Made by a program: the position numbers and the translations under genes. Source: Psychrosphaera saromensis (GTDB lineage Bacteria > Pseudomonadota > Gammaproteobacteria > Enterobacterales > Alteromonadaceae). Taken from it: DNA of 64,000 nt. Below the pieces are notes generated by a model. The model saw nothing but the letters and a program-made list of their open reading frames with translations, was not told the DNA's origin and ran no database searches. Below, piece by piece: positions 37,181-46,679 of this stretch; the stretch's first letter is position 1; each line of letters opens with the position of its first letter. The DNA is taken from the NCBI RefSeq assembly GCF_002954545.1, contig NZ_MSCH01000003.1:2829991-2893990 (forward strand). Direction: 5' to 3'.

Positions 37181-37212
37181 AAAAGCCGATTAACGTTAAT
37201 TAATCGGCTTTT
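37181..37212. terminator. Intrinsic terminator
   Basis: Stem AAAAGCCGATTAA / TTAATCGGCTTTT (13 bp, 6-nt loop) with flanking A and T runs, downstream of the small lipoprotein gene on the minus strand. Confidence 0.8.
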
Positions 37213-37294
37213 GTGGACTCAAATGTAGTCAACTGAAGCTAAACATACACTTAAATGTAGCTCACTTAATATTTGAGTCTAAATGTAATCTAGC

Positions 37295-37621
37295 TTATTT
37301 AGCATCAACTACTTTTTTATAATATTCTTCTTTTGCGATTTTCACACATTCTTCAGCCGTTTCTTTGCTTGATGTGCTTTCTTTACATTTTTTGTAATCA
37401 GCATCAGCTCTTAATTCATAAATACGGTAAGCTGTGTGTATTTTCTTTCCAGCTTCTAGTGCACATTCCGTTGCACTTTGTTTACTGTCTTTATCACTTG
37501 CAGGCAAGCTTGCAATACACTTTTGTGTAAGGGCTTCGCTATATTTAGCCGTAGATTCAGAGCCAGTCGAACTACAGCCAGCAAGAACTGTTAAAAACAA
37601 TAAAACACTTACTTTTTTCAT
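37295..37621 (-). CDS. Small Cys-containing lipoprotein of unknown function
   Basis: A 108-residue protein with a clear lipoprotein signal (MKKVSVLLFLTVLAGCSS, lipidated Cys16). The mature part is charged and helical with four further cysteines (KCIASL, ATECALEAG, YKKCKES, EECVKIA), spaced so that two disulfides could form between helices. I do not recognise a family. It is monocistronic with a terminator downstream. Confidence 0.7.
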   Translation of the reverse strand: MKKVSVLLFLTVLAGCSSTGSESTAKYSEALTQKCIASLPASDKDSKQSATECALEAGKKIHTAYRIYELRADADYKKCKESTSSKETAEECVKIAKEEYYKKVVDAK

Positions 37622-37792
37622 ACCAATTAATTCCTATATATTATAATTTTGCGTAATCGCTTTTGAGCTGGCTCAAGCCTAGTCGTGAGATAGCAGAGTC
37701 GCAAGTTTAATCACTGTTTTTTATCGATTTATTTACTCGGGTGCTAAAAAAGCCCCCCTACTCAAACTTATAACCTGACTTACCAAGCAAAT

Positions 37793-38308
37793 TTATAAGA
37801 GCCGCTCAACAATCTGCTTCAATAAATAGGTTTCACGTACAATAGACAGGCCTTTTTTAGGACTGCTTTGCATGGTTTTTTCGTTATGTTTTATCGCCTG
37901 ATGAATGTTTACCCAAACTGGCGTCATGCCATTTTGAATTTCATACGACTCAAATTGAGTTTCCAATAATTCATCGTCGATATCACAGACAAAACAATAG
38001 GACAGCATATGTACAATCTCGAAGTCAGCTTTATACCAAGGTCGATACTCTTCATATAAGCCAAACTCTGTAACATTCGTCACAGAATGAGCGCCGGTTT
38101 CTTCGCGCAATTCTCTAACTAAACCATCTTCAATCGTTTCACCTTCATCCACGCCGCCGCCGGGTAAAGTGTAGTCATGGTAACGCTTGGTGTATAACAA
38201 CAAGATATCTTCACCGTTTAGCACGATAGCCCGGGCAGCACGGCGTGTGAATGTTGAAGCTGACGTGTCGTTAATATCAGGATGTAGAGTAGATTTTAGT
38301 AATTGCAT
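37793..38308 (-). CDS. NUDIX hydrolase
   Basis: Hydrolyses a nucleoside diphosphate linked to another moiety. The 171-residue protein has the Nudix box GGGVDEGETIEDGLVRELREETG (residues about 50-72), with the REEXG glutamates intact, and a flanking ILLLYTKRYHDYTLPGGG strand. The substrate is not predictable. Stands alone between a lipoprotein and zapE. Confidence 0.88.
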   Translation of the reverse strand: MQLLKSTLHPDINDTSASTFTRRAARAIVLNGEDILLLYTKRYHDYTLPGGGVDEGETIEDGLVRELREETGAHSVTNVTEFGLYEEYRPWYKADFEIVHMLSYCFVCDIDDELLETQFESYEIQNGMTPVWVNIHQAIKHNEKTMQSSPKKGLSIVRETYLLKQIVERLL

Positions 38309-38501
38309 TGAATACGCTTAAAATAAAAAATGGATAAGAGGAATAACCTTACAAAGGCTATTTTCAGGTAATTGTTAGTCATTGAACAGCGTTTTATTTG
38401 GCTGCAAAGGGTAAAAGTAACAAAAAAAACGACTGTAACAGCAACAGCAACAGCCTAAATCAAATTAGTGAGTATTTACAATATAGGCTCAGGCACCAAT
38501 A

Positions 38502-39806
38502 TTACTTTTCCCGCAGGTTTATACCTTTGTTTAAGTATTCCTTGGACGCCATTTCCACCAATCGGCTTTTAGTACGCTCAAATTCAAACAGTAAAGTACC
38601 GCTGTTATAAAGCTCAGACTGAGGCACATAAGCTGAAATAACCAAATTTAAGTTACCGTCGTAACATTCATCAACCAATGCTATAAATCGTCTAGCGGCG
38701 TCATCCATGGGCGCTAATACGACTTCGCGTTCGCCAGTTATTCCAGCTGAAACATTATGCCTTAGCCCTTTCCTACCCGCTTCTTTCCTATCATCTTCTT
38801 TACAGTCAGTCCCGTTATCTTCTGTTCCTCTGGCTTTTATTCGCTCATAAGACTGCCCACTCATAGGCGGGACATTAAACAACAATATGGTCTTAAACTG
38901 TTTAGCTAATTCCACATAATCAAAATGGCTGCGGGCACCTTGGCACAATTCAGAAAAATCAAAACAAATAACTTTATCATGTTCACTATTAACATCACTT
39001 TCAATGCTTTTAGCTACATAATTAATTGAGCGCCCTAACACTTGAATCGCAGTATTTGAGTCATGGTAAGCACTTTTACTGAAGGCACTTAAGTTAAATC
39101 GTTTTAATAATTGCTGATGCAAAGCAACTTGCTGCTCTGCGGTATTTGGCAATTGAAAATAATTTTCTACATGAGTTAATGTACGAAGCCGATGATCTTC
39201 CAGCCCGTTTAAATGTAATACTTGAGTGTGTTTTTCAATAGCGGCAATGGCCGGTAAAAAACGTTCACGCTGTAAGCCATTTCTATATAACTCATGTGGT
39301 GCACAATTACTGGTGCTAACCACGACTATATTCAGCTCAAACATAAATTGCAGTAAATTTCCCAGTAACATGGCATCACCAATGTCTGAGACAAAAAACT
39401 CGTCAAAACATAACACCTTAAATTGCTTGGCAAAGCTTTGCGCTATCAACTTTAACGGGTCGGTTTTACCGGCCAACTCATTAAGCTGACTATGCACATC
39501 TTGCATAAAATGATGGAAATGCTGACGCTTACACAAGCCGTCTAAACTATGAACAAACAGGTCCATTAAAAACGTTTTTCCACGCCCTACTTTGCCCCAT
39601 AAATAAATGCCTTGGATAGCCGCTTTATTTTTATTTATAAGCTTTTTATTTGTGAGCTTTTGATTTGTGTTGCTTATAGGATCAGGCTGCAAAGTCAGAT
39701 ACAACTGCTGCAACAACTCAACCGCTTGCTGCTGTCCAGCATCAAAGCTTATTTGATTTGCACTAACTAATGCTTGGTATTGTGAAAGTGGCGATTTATT
39801 TGGCAT
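38502..39806 (-). CDS. zapE: Cell division protein ZapE (AFG1-like ATPase)
   Basis: P-loop ATPase that interacts with FtsZ and is needed under some stress conditions. The 434-residue protein has Walker A GKVGRGKTFLMDLF (about residues 70-83), Walker B VLCFDEFFVSDIGDAMLL (about 130-147), STSNCAPHELYRNGLQRERFLPAI and the C-terminal RFIALVDECYDGNL. It is longer than E. coli ZapE (about 375), mainly because of a charged insert around residues 320-350. Eight bases separate it from the phytanoyl-CoA-dioxygenase-like gene, suggesting cotranscription. Confidence 0.9.
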   Translation of the reverse strand: MPNKSPLSQYQALVSANQISFDAGQQQAVELLQQLYLTLQPDPISNTNQKLTNKKLINKNKAAIQGIYLWGKVGRGKTFLMDLFVHSLDGLCKRQHFHHFMQDVHSQLNELAGKTDPLKLIAQSFAKQFKVLCFDEFFVSDIGDAMLLGNLLQFMFELNIVVVSTSNCAPHELYRNGLQRERFLPAIAAIEKHTQVLHLNGLEDHRLRTLTHVENYFQLPNTAEQQVALHQQLLKRFNLSAFSKSAYHDSNTAIQVLGRSINYVAKSIESDVNSEHDKVICFDFSELCQGARSHFDYVELAKQFKTILLFNVPPMSGQSYERIKARGTEDNGTDCKEDDRKEAGRKGLRHNVSAGITGEREVVLAPMDDAARRFIALVDECYDGNLNLVISAYVPQSELYNSGTLLFEFERTKSRLVEMASKEYLNKGINLREK

Positions 39807-39814
39807 TGTCTATT

Positions 39815-40630
39815 TTAGTCTTTTTTGGCAGAAATCGTATTGAGATAAATTTTAGGGTTATCAATTTTCTTTAGCAAAGCCGCATTAGGTAAACAGTCGT
39901 CATCCACGTAATCAGAAAAGTCAGACTTGTTGTCAAACACCAAAATATCAAACGCTAATCTATCCAGTCCATAAATACCACGATGGATCATATCGGCCGA
40001 GAACACTAAAACGTCGCCTGCGGCTAACTCAATTTTTTTACCTTCAGGTAAGTCTTCGTTGCTTAACCTGCCATTTTCTTCATTACGTACATCAAATTCT
40101 TCTTGGGTATCCCAGCGACGATGCGTTTCTGGGATTAACTCCATACCAAGCTCATCAAACAAAGGCACTCGTAAATGCATGACTTGGGTTTCATTAATTA
40201 CTTTTTTTTGCGTTTCAATATCGTGGTCATATTGACAATCTCGATGCCAAAAGTCGGTTAACTCGCTATTTGGCGGGTCAAAAAATAACTGAGTATTCAT
40301 AAAAGATGCATTCGCAGGGATCACTGTATCTATCAGCGCCATCATTTTAACTGAGCTAATAAAGTTAAACAGTTTCAATCTATTGTCGTCAGTTAAGTAT
40401 TGGCTGCCCGTTATTAACGAGGAGTTAAACGCCACTTCCTGATAAAAGGCTAAGTTGTCTTGTTTCCAAGCGTCGTGAAATTTTAATATTACGTCTCTTA
40501 ACGCCGACATTTCAGCAGCACTAAAATAATTCCTAACAACAAAATAACCTTGTTGATCATAATCCGCTTTTAACTTGCTGTGCTTGATTTTCTGGCTATT
40601 TGATTTAGCTGGGCTATTTACATCTACCAT
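39815..40630 (-). CDS. Phytanoyl-CoA dioxygenase (PhyH)-family protein
   Basis: Fe(II)/2-oxoglutarate-dependent oxygenase, 271 residues. The metal motif HxD is in FWHRDCQYDHD and the distal histidine in VFSADMIHRGIYGLDR, with the arginine that would bind 2-oxoglutarate. The N-terminal QQGYFVVRNYFSAAEM is typical of the family. The substrate is unknown. It is directly upstream of zapE, though a functional link is not evident. Confidence 0.82.
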   Translation of the reverse strand: MVDVNSPAKSNSQKIKHSKLKADYDQQGYFVVRNYFSAAEMSALRDVILKFHDAWKQDNLAFYQEVAFNSSLITGSQYLTDDNRLKLFNFISSVKMMALIDTVIPANASFMNTQLFFDPPNSELTDFWHRDCQYDHDIETQKKVINETQVMHLRVPLFDELGMELIPETHRRWDTQEEFDVRNEENGRLSNEDLPEGKKIELAAGDVLVFSADMIHRGIYGLDRLAFDILVFDNKSDFSDYVDDDCLPNAALLKKIDNPKIYLNTISAKKD

Positions 40631-40929
40631 CTACTCACTTGCTCTTTTTCATTCAATGAATAACACCCATGGTTATTTCAACCGCCGTATTCTAACAATA
40701 AAGCCGCTAGGTTGTTTTTATTTTTTGGCCGCGTGTTTTTATTTTTGGTTACAGTCTGATACATTTTGAATTCATGAGGTATACTTTTCACTGGCCTCAT
40801 TCATTTTTTAACTTGGCATTTCTACATCAGGCAAAGTTATTACCATCAACCTAGAGATATAACGCAATCGACCAATTACTTCCCACTGTTGCCGTATCAA
40901 ATCTGCAACTTAAAATTGCTACATTTAAC

Positions 40930-41949
40930 TTGTTTAATTACCTAGAACCGCCTTATGCTTATTATGATTTTGAGCGCATTTATAGTGCGGAACAATGGGC
41001 TAAAAAACAAAATTGGGTTAGTGACTACTTATCGGAACATCAGCCAGATATTATTGGTTTCCAAGAAGTATTTAGCCCAGACTCCCTACAAGCATTGGTT
41101 AAAAGCCAAGGTTATCCGTATTTTGCTGTAATCGACTCTCCAGAGGTTATTGACGACTTTATTTACCGAAGCCCCGTAGTTGCCATTGCATCACGTTATC
41201 CTATTGTAGAAGCCGTTGCAGTAACACCAAATACTGAGCTGATGGAAACCTTAGCTATAGACAAAGACTTCTCCTTTAGCCGTAACGTTCTCAGAGCAAC
41301 AATAGACGCACCGCACATAGGTAATTGTGACTGTTACGTGGTGCACTTTAAATCTAAACGTTCAATGATTGAGTTTGATGATAAAAACTCAGGTCTCGCG
41401 CCAGAGAAAAATATAATAGAAAGCTTAAAAGCCCAAGTAGCCGGTAGTTGGGGCTCAACGGTACAACGCGGTAATGAAGCAAGCTTGTTAATGATTGCTA
41501 TGATTGAGCGACGAGAAGCCACAGGACACCCCATGGTATTAATGGGTGACTTTAATAACACCTTACAAGATGGCGTATTAAGCCATTTACTCACCAATTC
41601 ACTACGCTTCGTCTCCGCCTTCGACCAAGAAGCTTATCTAGCTAAATATACATTAAATGATGCATGGGATTTATTTGAAAGCGTTATCAAAAATGAAGTA
41701 GCAGATGAACTTGTAGATGATAAAAAACCAGAAATTCAACGCGCCCCAACTCATTACTTTGGCGGTAGTGGCTCAGTATTAGATTACATACTATTGTCGT
41801 GTGAGTTCGACGCCAGTTATCACAGCAGTCTTTACCAAGTAAGCCATTATGAGACTTATGATAATCACCTGATCAATCCTATTTTTGAACACGACGGAGA
41901 AAGTACCGATCACGGCATAGTTATGGTGACTTTAGCACTCAGGACATGA
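40930..41949 (+). CDS. Endonuclease/exonuclease/phosphatase-family protein with an unusual start
   Basis: EEP-fold hydrolase (DNase I/sphingomyelinase superfamily). Motifs: IIGFQEVFSPD (catalytic Glu), HFKSKRS, LMGDFNNTLQDG (DxN) and STDHGIVMV (DH). Homologues start with a strand reading KIATFNLFNYLEPP; here that strand is encoded from about 40912, but no ATG, GTG or TTG exists in frame between the upstream stop (40852-40854) and a TTG at 40930 which falls inside the strand. I list 40930 as the only conventional start. Likely true starts are CTG 40903, ATT 40915 or ATC 40867, or the natural start has been lost. The substrate is unknown. Confidence 0.75.
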   Translation: MFNYLEPPYAYYDFERIYSAEQWAKKQNWVSDYLSEHQPDIIGFQEVFSPDSLQALVKSQGYPYFAVIDSPEVIDDFIYRSPVVAIASRYPIVEAVAVTPNTELMETLAIDKDFSFSRNVLRATIDAPHIGNCDCYVVHFKSKRSMIEFDDKNSGLAPEKNIIESLKAQVAGSWGSTVQRGNEASLLMIAMIERREATGHPMVLMGDFNNTLQDGVLSHLLTNSLRFVSAFDQEAYLAKYTLNDAWDLFESVIKNEVADELVDDKKPEIQRAPTHYFGGSGSVLDYILLSCEFDASYHSSLYQVSHYETYDNHLINPIFEHDGESTDHGIVMVTLALRT

Positions 41950-41966
41950 GTGCGGGATGTTTTTTT
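41935..41966 (+). terminator. Terminator overlapping the EEP gene stop
   Basis: GCACTCA / TGAGTGC stem with a five-base loop, then a seven-T run; the TGA stop forms part of the right arm. Confidence 0.8.
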
Positions 41967-42574
41967 ACTCAAAGCTCGTGACTCGACACTCGTGGCTACA
42001 GCCGTTTCACCTGCGGCGCAGGTTGTCAGTTTTAGCATTTATGAATAGATAGACAACCTAAGCGAATACATCCATGGCGGCCATCAATAATACATCCTTG
42101 TATTGATGGCATCCCTTCATCCATGAAGTGAACAATACCTTTTCAACAGCCAAAAAGGTAGGCGCTCTTATAATGAAACAGAGCGCCGCCCGTAACCAAA
42201 TATCTATTTGTATTAAATACTAACTTTTATCATCAAATACGGAAAAAAATTCGTCCTTTGGTCATCAATTAAACATCCCTGTATTGATGACATCCCATCA
42301 TCCATGATGTGAAACATTTTCCTCAATCGGGCATCCATGCCCGACCGATTTGAGAAAAGTATTCTCTTGTGGAGAGATGTAACACAGATATTTAAATCGG
42401 GAGTCAGATCAAGAGCTAAAAAACAGATCAAAAGCAAAAAGCCCAATAGCGAGAGCTACTGGGCTTTTATCATGTTTAATTTGACACTGACCCGTTTTAT
42501 TCACGACCTTAAGATTTTTCTTAAGATTATTAAGTAGTTAGTTATTTCGTAAAAAGTTCAACTTTAACATTGCA
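41950..42574. other. Intergenic repeat-rich region
   Basis: About 620 bp with no gene. 41960-42010 and 42131-42195 are copies, in reverse orientation, of the dispersed repeat also found at 50820-51020. Two related hairpins, CCATCAATA/TATTGATGG (42081-42109) and GTCATCAAT/ATTGATGAC (42261-42291), surround conserved ACATCC cores. A RAYT-type end is at 42438-42505. Candidate short ORFs here are made of repeats. Confidence 0.7.
42438..42505. mobile_element. Solo REP/RAYT-type element end
   Basis: A 13-bp hairpin AAAGCCCAATAGC / GCTACTGGGCTTT with a GAGA loop, followed by AATTTGACACTGACCCG. The same about 65-bp segment recurs at 46329-46391, where it forms the 3' end of a deleted RAYT element. 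Confidence 0.65.
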
Positions 42575-42593
42575 AATGATAACCATTATCATT
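42575..42593 (+). promoter_or_regulatory. Fur box
   Basis: AATGATAACCATTATCATT is a near-perfect match to the Fur operator and lies 42 bp before the TonB receptor start, predicting iron-repressed expression of the receptor and probably the PepSY gene after it. Confidence 0.88.
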
Positions 42594-42634
42594 AAGATGT
42601 GCGCACTTTAAAAATACAACTAAATGGGTACAAC

Positions 42635-44749
42635 ATGCGGTATATCGCCTTGTCACTGATCTCTGCTCTCGTCAGTGCTAATCTTCACGCTCAAATCAAT
42701 AAAGATTATGATATTGAAAAAGTTATAGTAACCGGCAGTCGTATTGTCGAAAGCATCGATGAAGTTCCTGCATCCATTGTTATTATTAGTCAAAAACAAA
42801 TCCAAGACCAACTGAAAGTTACCAGTGAATTACAATCGCTTTTAGCTACTTTAGTACCTGGCTTAGCGCCATCTACTGGAACATCGAGTAATTCAAGCCA
42901 AACCTTAAGGGGCCGTTCTCCATTAATAATGATTGACGGTGTACCTCAATCCACCCCGTTACGTAATGGTTCATTAGGCGTTCGTAGTTTAGATGCCAGT
43001 ACTATAGAAAGAATTGAAGTAATAAAAGGCGCAACGTCTGTATACGGTAACGGTGCAGCTGGCGGAATTATTAACTACATTACAAAAAAAGCAGCCTCTG
43101 ACAAAACAATGGCAGGTCATGCAACTTTGTCATCGCATTTTAGTGGTGCCAAATTTGACGACACATTAGGAACACGTTTTGATGCTGGCATTAACGGCAA
43201 ACTTGATAAATTCACTTATGTATTAAACGCGAGCTATGAAGAAAATGGCGTTCAGCGTGATGCCGAAGGCGATATCTTAGGTCTTACTTATGGCTTAACA
43301 GACACAAATGTAGAAAACTACTTTACCAAATTTGGTTATCAATTTGATGACACCAAAGCATTACAGTTAACCTATAACTACTACAAATCAAAACAAGATA
43401 CTGAGCTAAAAAATGTTGCTAGTAACCTAAACTTAGGTATTAAAACTTATGCCATTGAAGTAGAAGGTGGCGCCGCTATTATAGGCAAGCCTCAAGGCCC
43501 AGAAAATAATAACTTAATGATAAAGTACACGGATGATGACGTATTCCTAAATACTCAAATGACGGTTGATGCTTATTCCCAAACAATTGAAAATGCATTT
43601 TTCTTTTCCACCGCATTAGCCAATCCAGATGAAGGTTATGAAGGTGGTCAATCACTTATCGAGTCGAACAAGAATGGACTTCGTGCCACATTCAACAGCC
43701 AGTTCACTTTACAAGACGTAGACTCCACCCTAATTTATGGTATTGATGTGCTAAACGACATTACATCACAACCTTTATATGATGGTCGTATTTGGGTTCC
43801 AGAAATGGACATGACAAATATAGCGGGCTTTTTACAGAGTAAATGGGTTCTGCTTGATGACATCATCATTAAAGTGGGTGTACGCCATGAAGATATAGAC
43901 TTAGAAGTTGATGATTTTAGTACGCTTAAAGTGTGCAGTAGCGCGACTCAATGTTCTGTTTCATTTGATGTAACTGGCGACACGCTAAATTATAAAGCAA
44001 CGACTTATAATGTAGCCGCACGTTATAATTTAACGGAAGGATTTAGACCTTTCATCAGTTACTCTCAAGGTGCTGACATTTCTGACATTGGTCGTTTATT
44101 ACGTACCGCTACGGTAACTGATATTGCTCAAATTCGCACTGAGGCGTCTATTATCGACAATTACGAAATTGGTTTTACATCAGAATTTGATGCACTGCGC
44201 TTTGAGTTTTCAGCTTATCGCAGTACTTCAGAGCTAGGCACAACCAATGAATACGACGAAGTGACTGGAGTTTATCTACCCGTTCGTGCACCTCAAGAAA
44301 TTTATGGTTACGAAGGTTTAGTGACTTACAAAGTACAAAGCAACTTAGACGTATCGGCAACCTACTCTTGGGTTGAAGGTAAAAATACCGAATTAGACGT
44401 GTATTTGGGCGGCAAAAACATAAGCGCTCCAAAAGGAACTGTAAATGTAAACTGGCAACCTGCTGAAGGCGCTCGTGTAAACATTAACTACTTATACGTT
44501 GGTGACCGTCATCGTTTTGATAAAGTTGACGGTGTTTATGTTGGCGACCAAGGTCCGGTGGATAGTTATAGTTTAGTTAATGTTAGCGGCAGTTATGAAT
44601 TAGATAAACAATGGCAAGTATTTGCTGGGATTGAAAATCTGTTTAACAACGATTATTACCCAAGTCGTTCACAGGTCTATACCTATAACGCTTACAACCA
44701 CAAAGGTTTAGGCATGACGATTAACGCAGGTGTTACTTACCAGTTCTAG
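42635..44749 (+). CDS. TonB-dependent iron-complex (siderophore) receptor
   Basis: Outer-membrane receptor importing an iron chelate. From ATG 42635 the protein has a signal peptide (MRYIALSLISALVSANLHAQ), then a TonB-box-like IEKVIVTGSRI, a plug domain with IDEVPASIVIIS, LRGRSPLIMIDGVPQ and VYGNGAAGGIINYITKK, and a 22-strand barrel ending GMTINAGVTYQF with terminal phenylalanine. About 704 residues. An upstream in-frame GTG at 42599 would place extra residues before the signal peptide and is rejected. The Fur box just upstream and the PepSY protein downstream support iron uptake; the siderophore is not identifiable. Confidence 0.9.
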   Translation: MRYIALSLISALVSANLHAQINKDYDIEKVIVTGSRIVESIDEVPASIVIISQKQIQDQLKVTSELQSLLATLVPGLAPSTGTSSNSSQTLRGRSPLIMIDGVPQSTPLRNGSLGVRSLDASTIERIEVIKGATSVYGNGAAGGIINYITKKAASDKTMAGHATLSSHFSGAKFDDTLGTRFDAGINGKLDKFTYVLNASYEENGVQRDAEGDILGLTYGLTDTNVENYFTKFGYQFDDTKALQLTYNYYKSKQDTELKNVASNLNLGIKTYAIEVEGGAAIIGKPQGPENNNLMIKYTDDDVFLNTQMTVDAYSQTIENAFFFSTALANPDEGYEGGQSLIESNKNGLRATFNSQFTLQDVDSTLIYGIDVLNDITSQPLYDGRIWVPEMDMTNIAGFLQSKWVLLDDIIIKVGVRHEDIDLEVDDFSTLKVCSSATQCSVSFDVTGDTLNYKATTYNVAARYNLTEGFRPFISYSQGADISDIGRLLRTATVTDIAQIRTEASIIDNYEIGFTSEFDALRFEFSAYRSTSELGTTNEYDEVTGVYLPVRAPQEIYGYEGLVTYKVQSNLDVSATYSWVEGKNTELDVYLGGKNISAPKGTVNVNWQPAEGARVNINYLYVGDRHRFDKVDGVYVGDQGPVDSYSLVNVSGSYELDKQWQVFAGIENLFNNDYYPSRSQVYTYNAYNHKGLGMTINAGVTYQF

Positions 44750-44772
44750 TTAATCTGTAGTGCTGTTATATC

Positions 44773-44805
44773 AACAAACTCAGAAGATCGTCTTCTGAGT
44801 TTGTT
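44773..44805 (+). terminator. Hairpin between the TonB receptor and PepSY genes
   Basis: Perfect 15-bp stem AACAAACTCAGAAGA / TCTTCTGAGTTTGTT with a 3-nt loop and T-rich tail. Partial termination here would make the downstream gene less expressed than the receptor. Confidence 0.8.
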
Positions 44806-44894
44806 TCCGTTTATAGCCTAACAATTTTTTATCACATACAACTTAGCGCTTAACGAATACTCGTTAGCTTTATATACAGAATTAGAGGAATACA

Positions 44895-46004
44895 TTGAAA
44901 ACTTGGCTTAGACGACTGCATCTAATTTTAGCTTTGGTAAGTGCTATTTTTTTAGTTAACCTCAGCGTGACGGGAACGTTATTGGTTTTTGCCAAAGACA
45001 TTCAAGCATGGTGGAACCCGCATACCTGGACAGTTGAAAATACGTCGACAAAGACAGCAATTAATAAATCTAATCCCCCTATCAGTACCAGCGAAATTGT
45101 GGAAAAACTCAATCTACGCTTTGCAAGTCCAATACAATTTATAGAACGCAATGAATCGCCAAATAAAGCCTGGCAAGTAAGACTCGCCGACAAAAGCTAT
45201 GTGAGTATTAATCAATATACTGGTGAAGTGTTATTACAATATCAATACCAAGAGACTTTCTACGGCTTTGTCATGGGCTGGCATCGTTGGTTGTTATACA
45301 CAGATAAAGATGAACATCCGCTAGGCTTACTCCCGCCTCTTGCCAGTCTGATATTATGCATAGAATTAATTTTAGGATTTTATCTCTGGGTAAGACCCAA
45401 AAATCGGTTAAAACGACTCAAAGTAAAATGGAATGCTAAAAACAAAGTCAGATTTATGCAGCTACACAACGTACTAGGTGTTTACAGCTTAATTCCATTG
45501 TTTCTAATTGCATTCACAGGATTAGCATTTTATTTTAAAGACGCAACACAACAAGTGGTTGAGACTTTAACCTTATCTGATATTCAAACACCCGAGAACA
45601 TAACAATACCAACAACAAGCAAAGCTGAGATGCTGAAGCATATCCCAGAAAACTACCAGTTAGATAAAGCGGTTGCCTCAGCCAAAGCCGCCCTTAACGA
45701 CGCTTTTATTTATCGAGTTTATCTACCGCAATCATCCACAGATCCAATTAAGCTTAGAATGCGCAGACCAACTGAAAGTCATGCTTACAGTTACTCATGG
45801 TCAAACCCATTTACTGGAGACAATATTGACAGCTTTGACGCAAGCCAAGCTTCGTTAGCAACACAAGTATGGAATTTTAAATACAGCTTTCACATAGGTA
45901 ATTTCATCGCCCTACCGGTGAAGTTTTTATGGTTATTTTTGGGATTACTACCTACTTTTTTTGTGGTGTCTGGTGTGTATATTTTTATAAAACGGAGGCG
46001 GTGA
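44895..46004 (+). CDS. PepSY-associated transmembrane protein (iron-regulated membrane protein)
   Basis: Inner-membrane protein of the family often paired with siderophore receptors and thought to reduce ferric chelates. The 369-residue protein has four membrane helices: LHLILALVSAIFLVNLSVTG (about residues 8-27), one near 145-165, one near 200-220 and a C-terminal one (about 345-365). PepSY-type periplasmic segments lie between. Conserved histidines occur in RRLHLIL, GWHRWLLY, QLHNVLGVYS and YSFHIGNF. The start is TTG, supported by GAGGA five bases upstream. It follows the Fur-regulated receptor. Confidence 0.85.
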   Translation: MKTWLRRLHLILALVSAIFLVNLSVTGTLLVFAKDIQAWWNPHTWTVENTSTKTAINKSNPPISTSEIVEKLNLRFASPIQFIERNESPNKAWQVRLADKSYVSINQYTGEVLLQYQYQETFYGFVMGWHRWLLYTDKDEHPLGLLPPLASLILCIELILGFYLWVRPKNRLKRLKVKWNAKNKVRFMQLHNVLGVYSLIPLFLIAFTGLAFYFKDATQQVVETLTLSDIQTPENITIPTTSKAEMLKHIPENYQLDKAVASAKAALNDAFIYRVYLPQSSTDPIKLRMRRPTESHAYSYSWSNPFTGDNIDSFDASQASLATQVWNFKYSFHIGNFIALPVKFLWLFLGLLPTFFVVSGVYIFIKRRR

Positions 46005-46101
46005 GGATAGTTTGTTTTAAGAGCTAGAAATCTGAGTTGCAGATACTGACATTTACTTAATTTTAATTCTGTTTTTACTCAATAGATCTTATTTCGCCCC
46101 T

Positions 46102-46296
46102 CGGCGGTCATACCTTTTTCAACAGCTCAAAAGGTAGGCCAAAAAGCCGCGTCCTATCAATATTCTAATCTTCAATAAAACTAAGTTTTGTCTTCCAAGA
46201 CGGGATGAACATTCGTCCCTGAACACCATCCCTTATTCGACGTCCTGTCTCATACTTTAAAAACTTATTTTATTTCAGGAATATTTAGATGGAGAG
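46102..46296 (-). repeat. Left copy of a dispersed ~200-bp inverted repeat
   Basis: Its reverse complement matches 50676-50890 over most of its length, including AGACAGGACGTCGAATAAGG and GGTGTTCAGGGACGAATGT. The two copies flank the RAYT staircase and cassette pair. A third, partial copy lies at 41960-42195. Confidence 0.75.
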
Positions 46297-46328
46297 ATAA
46301 AAGCAGAGCAAGAGCGAAATGCAACAAA

Positions 46329-46524
46329 TCCCAATAGCGAGAGCTACTGGGCTTTTATCTGGTTTAATTTGACACTGACCCGTTTTATTCAGGCGTATCC
46401 GATAAGCTAATTTGAATTTCTCTTGGTCTAGGCATAACAAAACACTCAATGTATCAATATAGGTACAATTGAGTTTAGTGCAGTTCAAATAACTGTCAAA
46501 TTAAGATGGGTGGCCATGTTATTT
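46329..46524 (-). mobile_element. Internally deleted RAYT element (copy A)
   Basis: Read on the minus strand: 5' end ATAACATGGCCACCC at 46524, an AT hairpin, an ATG at 46435 opening [16 protein letters not shown] then stop (46385), fused directly to the 3' end ACGGGTCAGTGTCAAATT plus the REP-like hairpin at 46330-46352. MPRPR...ISL..TP is the start of REP-associated tyrosine transposases. Copy A keeps both ends without the transposase body, as in a MITE. Confidence 0.75.
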
Positions 46525-46679
46525 ACCTTGAAATACAATGATAATAAGGCGTATCCGATAAGCTAATTTGAAACTCTCTTGGTCTAGGCATAACAAAACA
46601 CTCAATGTATCAATATAGGTACATTAAGTTTAGTTAACATTGAAAAACTGTCAAATTAAGATGGGTGGCCATGTTATTT
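46523..46679 (-). pseudogene. Truncated RAYT 5' end (copy B)
   Basis: Same 5' end and leader as copy A. ATG at 46591 opens [20 protein letters not shown] then SR and a stop created where copy A begins (TAA at 46523-46525). YYHC is the first conserved motif of Y1-type RAYT transposases. Confidence 0.78.

Noticed and set aside
42213-42446. 77-codon minus-strand ORF in the intergenic region
   Set aside because: Composed of the MITE-like hairpin repeats; no ribosome-binding site or known domain.
46285-46488. 67-codon ORF on the minus strand in the repeat region
   Set aside because: It crosses the RAYT copy A leader out of frame with its transposase start and runs into dispersed repeat; no family resemblance.
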